From the NCBI RefSeq assembly GCF_026626745.1, contig NZ_JAPNJW010000001.1, positions 5,068,001 through 5,132,000 on the forward strand: 64,000 nt of DNA, written 5' to 3'. The notes under the pieces were generated by a model. It did no database searches. It saw only the letters and a list, made by a program, of their open reading frames with translations, and had not been told where the DNA came from. Position numbers and translations under genes: made by a program. Each line of letters opens with the position of its first letter. Position 1 is the stretch's first letter. The stretch comes from Nannocystis sp. RBIL2 (GTDB taxonomy: Bacteria; Myxococcota_A; Polyangia; Nannocystales; Nannocystaceae). Positions 62,247-64,000 of this stretch are shown here, piece by piece.

Positions 62247-63374
62247 ATGTCTAGCATTCAATCTCGCGGGGGCGTGTCGACGCTCCTGGTGGCGATGACG
62301 TTTACCGTCGCGTGTGGCAGCCCGGCGAACCAGGGCACCGGCACCGAGTCGGACTCGGACTCGGGCACCGGCCTCACCGCCGTCACCGAGGGCACCGGCG
62401 TCACCACCGACAGCACCGCCTCGGGCTCGGCCACGCAGAGCACCGAGGGCGGCGGCACCGACAGCGGCTCCGAGTCTTCGCCGACCACCACGTCGCCGAC
62501 CACGACCACCACCGACTCCACGGTCAGCGAGACCTCGGACACCAGCACCGCGACGACGACCCCGGTGACCTCGACCACGAGCGAGACCACCGGCGAGACC
62601 ACGCTGGACGAGACCACGACCACGACCACCGGCGAGACCACGACCACCGGCGAGACAGTCGGCGAGACCACCGACGACACGACCACCACGACCACCGGCG
62701 AGCCGCCGCTCGAATGTGGCAACCTCAAGGTCATCTACCGCGACTTCAAGCCGCTGCACACCGACTTCGGCTGTCACATGAACGGCAACATGGCCCGCCC
62801 GGGCCTCGTGATGCAGAACCTCGGCGGCGACCAGACCCCGGTCTACAACCCGAACCCCCCGGGCCCGCCGCCCAACTACAGCGGCACGAACCCGCAGATC
62901 ACCTCCGCCGCCTCGTTCGACGACTGGTACCACACCAAGGCCGACATCAACTTCGAGATCGAAGGCGAGCTCGAGTTGACCGAGATTCAAATGGGCATCT
63001 GGAGCTTCCAGAGCAACTCGTTCTACCCGCTCACCGGCCAGGGCTTCGGCAACAACGTCACCCCGAACTGGGCGAACCAGACCTTCCCCGACCGCAACGG
63101 CTCGTTCACCACCGAGATCCACACCAACTTCATCTACGAGGCTGGCCAGGTCTTCAGCTTCAGCGGCGACGACGACGTGTGGGTCTTCATCGACGGCAAG
63201 TTGGCGATGGACCTCGGCGGCCTCCACGGCCCCGTCAACGGCACCATCAACCTCGACACCCTCGGCCTCGTGGCCGGCAACAGCTACTCGCTCGACGCCT
63301 TCCACGCGGAGCGCTGCGACAGCGGCAGCAACTTCCGCATCGACACCTCGATCGCCTGCTTCATTCCGATGTGA
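62247..63374 (+). CDS. Fibro-slime domain lipoprotein
   Basis: 375 residues. MSSIQSRGGVSTLLVAMTFTVAC is a lipoprotein signal. A Thr/Ser/Glu linker of TTTTGET and similar repeats fills about 25-155. The C-terminal domain (about 156-375) is the fibro-slime type, found in spore-coat and social-amoeba proteins and in myxobacterial surface proteins: FSFSGDDDVWVFIDGKLAMDLGGLHG, then INLDTLGLVAGNSYSLDAFHAERC and SNFRIDTSIACF. It is a PA14-like beta fold that probably binds carbohydrate with calcium. The next gene repeats the pattern. Confidence 0.92.
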   Translation: MSSIQSRGGVSTLLVAMTFTVACGSPANQGTGTESDSDSGTGLTAVTEGTGVTTDSTASGSATQSTEGGGTDSGSESSPTTTSPTTTTTDSTVSETSDTSTATTTPVTSTTSETTGETTLDETTTTTTGETTTTGETVGETTDDTTTTTTGEPPLECGNLKVIYRDFKPLHTDFGCHMNGNMARPGLVMQNLGGDQTPVYNPNPPGPPPNYSGTNPQITSAASFDDWYHTKADINFEIEGELELTEIQMGIWSFQSNSFYPLTGQGFGNNVTPNWANQTFPDRNGSFTTEIHTNFIYEAGQVFSFSGDDDVWVFIDGKLAMDLGGLHGPVNGTINLDTLGLVAGNSYSLDAFHAERCDSGSNFRIDTSIACFIPM

Positions 63375-63406
63375 TCGCCGGCCCCGCGGCGAATGATGCC
63401 ACCGCC

Positions 63407-63437
63407 GCGGCCGCTCACCCTTGGCGTGAGCGGCCGC
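63407..63437 (+). terminator. Perfect hairpin after the fibro-slime gene
   Basis: GCGGCCGCTCAC (63407-63418) pairs perfectly with GTGAGCGGCCGC (63426-63437); loop CCTTGGC. It is 33 bases after the stop. There is no T-run, so it may be a Rho-independent terminator of weak type. Confidence 0.6.
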
Positions 63438-63549
63438 GTGAAGAGACAATCACGCCGCGACTTTCGCGATCGCCCCTCGCGTGACGTTCCCCGACGTGGG
63501 CACGAGCACGGCGGCTTGCGGTCGTGCGCAGATCCGCTACATTCGCACG

Positions 63550-64000
63550 ATGTCTAGCATTCCTTCTCGTGGGGGCCCCTCGACCCTCCTGATGGTGATG
63601 AGCTTCTCGGTCGCGTGTGGCACCTCGGCGCCGCAGGGCAACGGCACCGACTCCGACGCCGGCACCGAATCGACCGCGTCGACGGACGGCACCGCCACCA
63701 CCGACAATCCGACCGCCGGCACCGGCTCCGAGACCGACGGCACCGACAGCGGCACCGCGAGCGGCACCGAGTCGACGACGACCACCACCACGGCGCCGAC
63801 CAGCACCACCGACCCGAGCGCGACGGACACCGACACCGCGACCGCCACGTCGACGCCGGTCACCTCGAGCACGACCACCGAGGGCGAGACCACCACGACC
63901 GCCGGCGAGACCACCGAGGGCGAGACCACGACCGCCGGCGAGACCACCGACGCGACTACCGACACCACCACCGACACCACCACCGACACCACTACGACGA
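63550..64000 (+). CDS. Second fibro-slime-type lipoprotein, 3' end outside window
   Basis: The first 150 residues are present. MSSIPSRGGPSTLLMVMSFSVAC repeats the signal of the preceding gene with the same opening bases ATGTCTAGCATTC. A Thr/Asp/Ser linker follows with TTTTAGETTEGETT-like repeats, running off the window. The C-terminal domain is expected to be fibro-slime as in the neighbour but cannot be seen. The two genes are tandem paralogs, 175 bases apart. Confidence 0.85.
   Translation, partial: MSSIPSRGGPSTLLMVMSFSVACGTSAPQGNGTDSDAGTESTASTDGTATTDNPTAGTGSETDGTDSGTASGTESTTTTTTAPTSTTDPSATDTDTATATSTPVTSSTTTEGETTTTAGETTEGETTTAGETTDATTDTTTDTTTDTTTT

Overview
The window is about 64 kb of very GC-rich DNA with strong third-position G/C bias. 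Many secreted lipoproteins carry Thr/Ser/Asp-rich linkers, and there are eukaryotic-like Ser/Thr kinases, Cys-rich DUF4215 repeats, fibro-slime domains and MYXO-CTERM-like C-termini. Together these point to a myxobacterium, most likely of the Nannocystis/Plesiocystis branch (inference from protein style only). About 50 genes are supported. No rRNA, tRNA, CRISPR array, transposase or phage gene was seen.

Layout. 0-7.3 kb: 3' part of a LysM/MepA-type murein endopeptidase, a YkgJ-type Cys-cluster protein, serC, a SUFU-domain protein, and minus-strand envelope proteins, one with an apparent frameshift. 7.3-16.2 kb: GST-like and SRPBCC proteins, secA, an S66 LD-carboxypeptidase, a SecD-P1-head-like lipoprotein, a Maf/YceF NTP pyrophosphatase and a winged-helix protein. 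16.2-22 kb: two Ser/Thr kinases, the second a PknK-like kinase-ATPase-TPR fusion. 22-27.5 kb: enoyl-CoA hydratase family protein, MobA-like nucleotidyltransferase and XdhC around a large lipoprotein, then two further lipoproteins. 27.6-32.8 kb: an overlapping operon of two ABC exporter halves and an HtrA protease. 33-45.4 kb: trxB, a short CPXCG protein, an orphan NarL/LuxR regulator, a DUF5916 outer-membrane protein, an isocitrate/isopropylmalate-type dehydrogenase, a HelD-like helicase and a MYXO-CTERM VWA protein. 45.7-50.9 kb: M28 peptidase, FAD dehydrogenase, a cytochrome-like lipoprotein and an S1-like protein. 50.9-53 kb: a three-gene MNIO peptide-modification operon. 53-56.4 kb: metallopeptidase-like lipoprotein, DUF1802 protein and an MFS transporter. 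56.5-64 kb: surface proteins (two DUF4215 paralogs, small lipoproteins, a MYXO-CTERM-like protein, two tandem fibro-slime lipoproteins, the last cut by the window end).

Two things stand out. First, the minus-strand operon at 50.9-52.9 kb has the order precursor, MNIO (DUF692), DUF2063. The 84-residue precursor has three 8-residue DGSC units and, unusually, a lipobox, so it looks like a bufferin/HvfA-type metallophore system whose product would be anchored to a membrane by lipid. Second, a family of short palindromes built on GGGACATG...CATGTCCC (usually 9-14 bp arms and a 4-base loop) recurs from end to end. Copies sit between convergent genes as probable bidirectional terminators, over start codons (including one start codon inside a hairpin loop), and inside reading frames in apparent linker regions.
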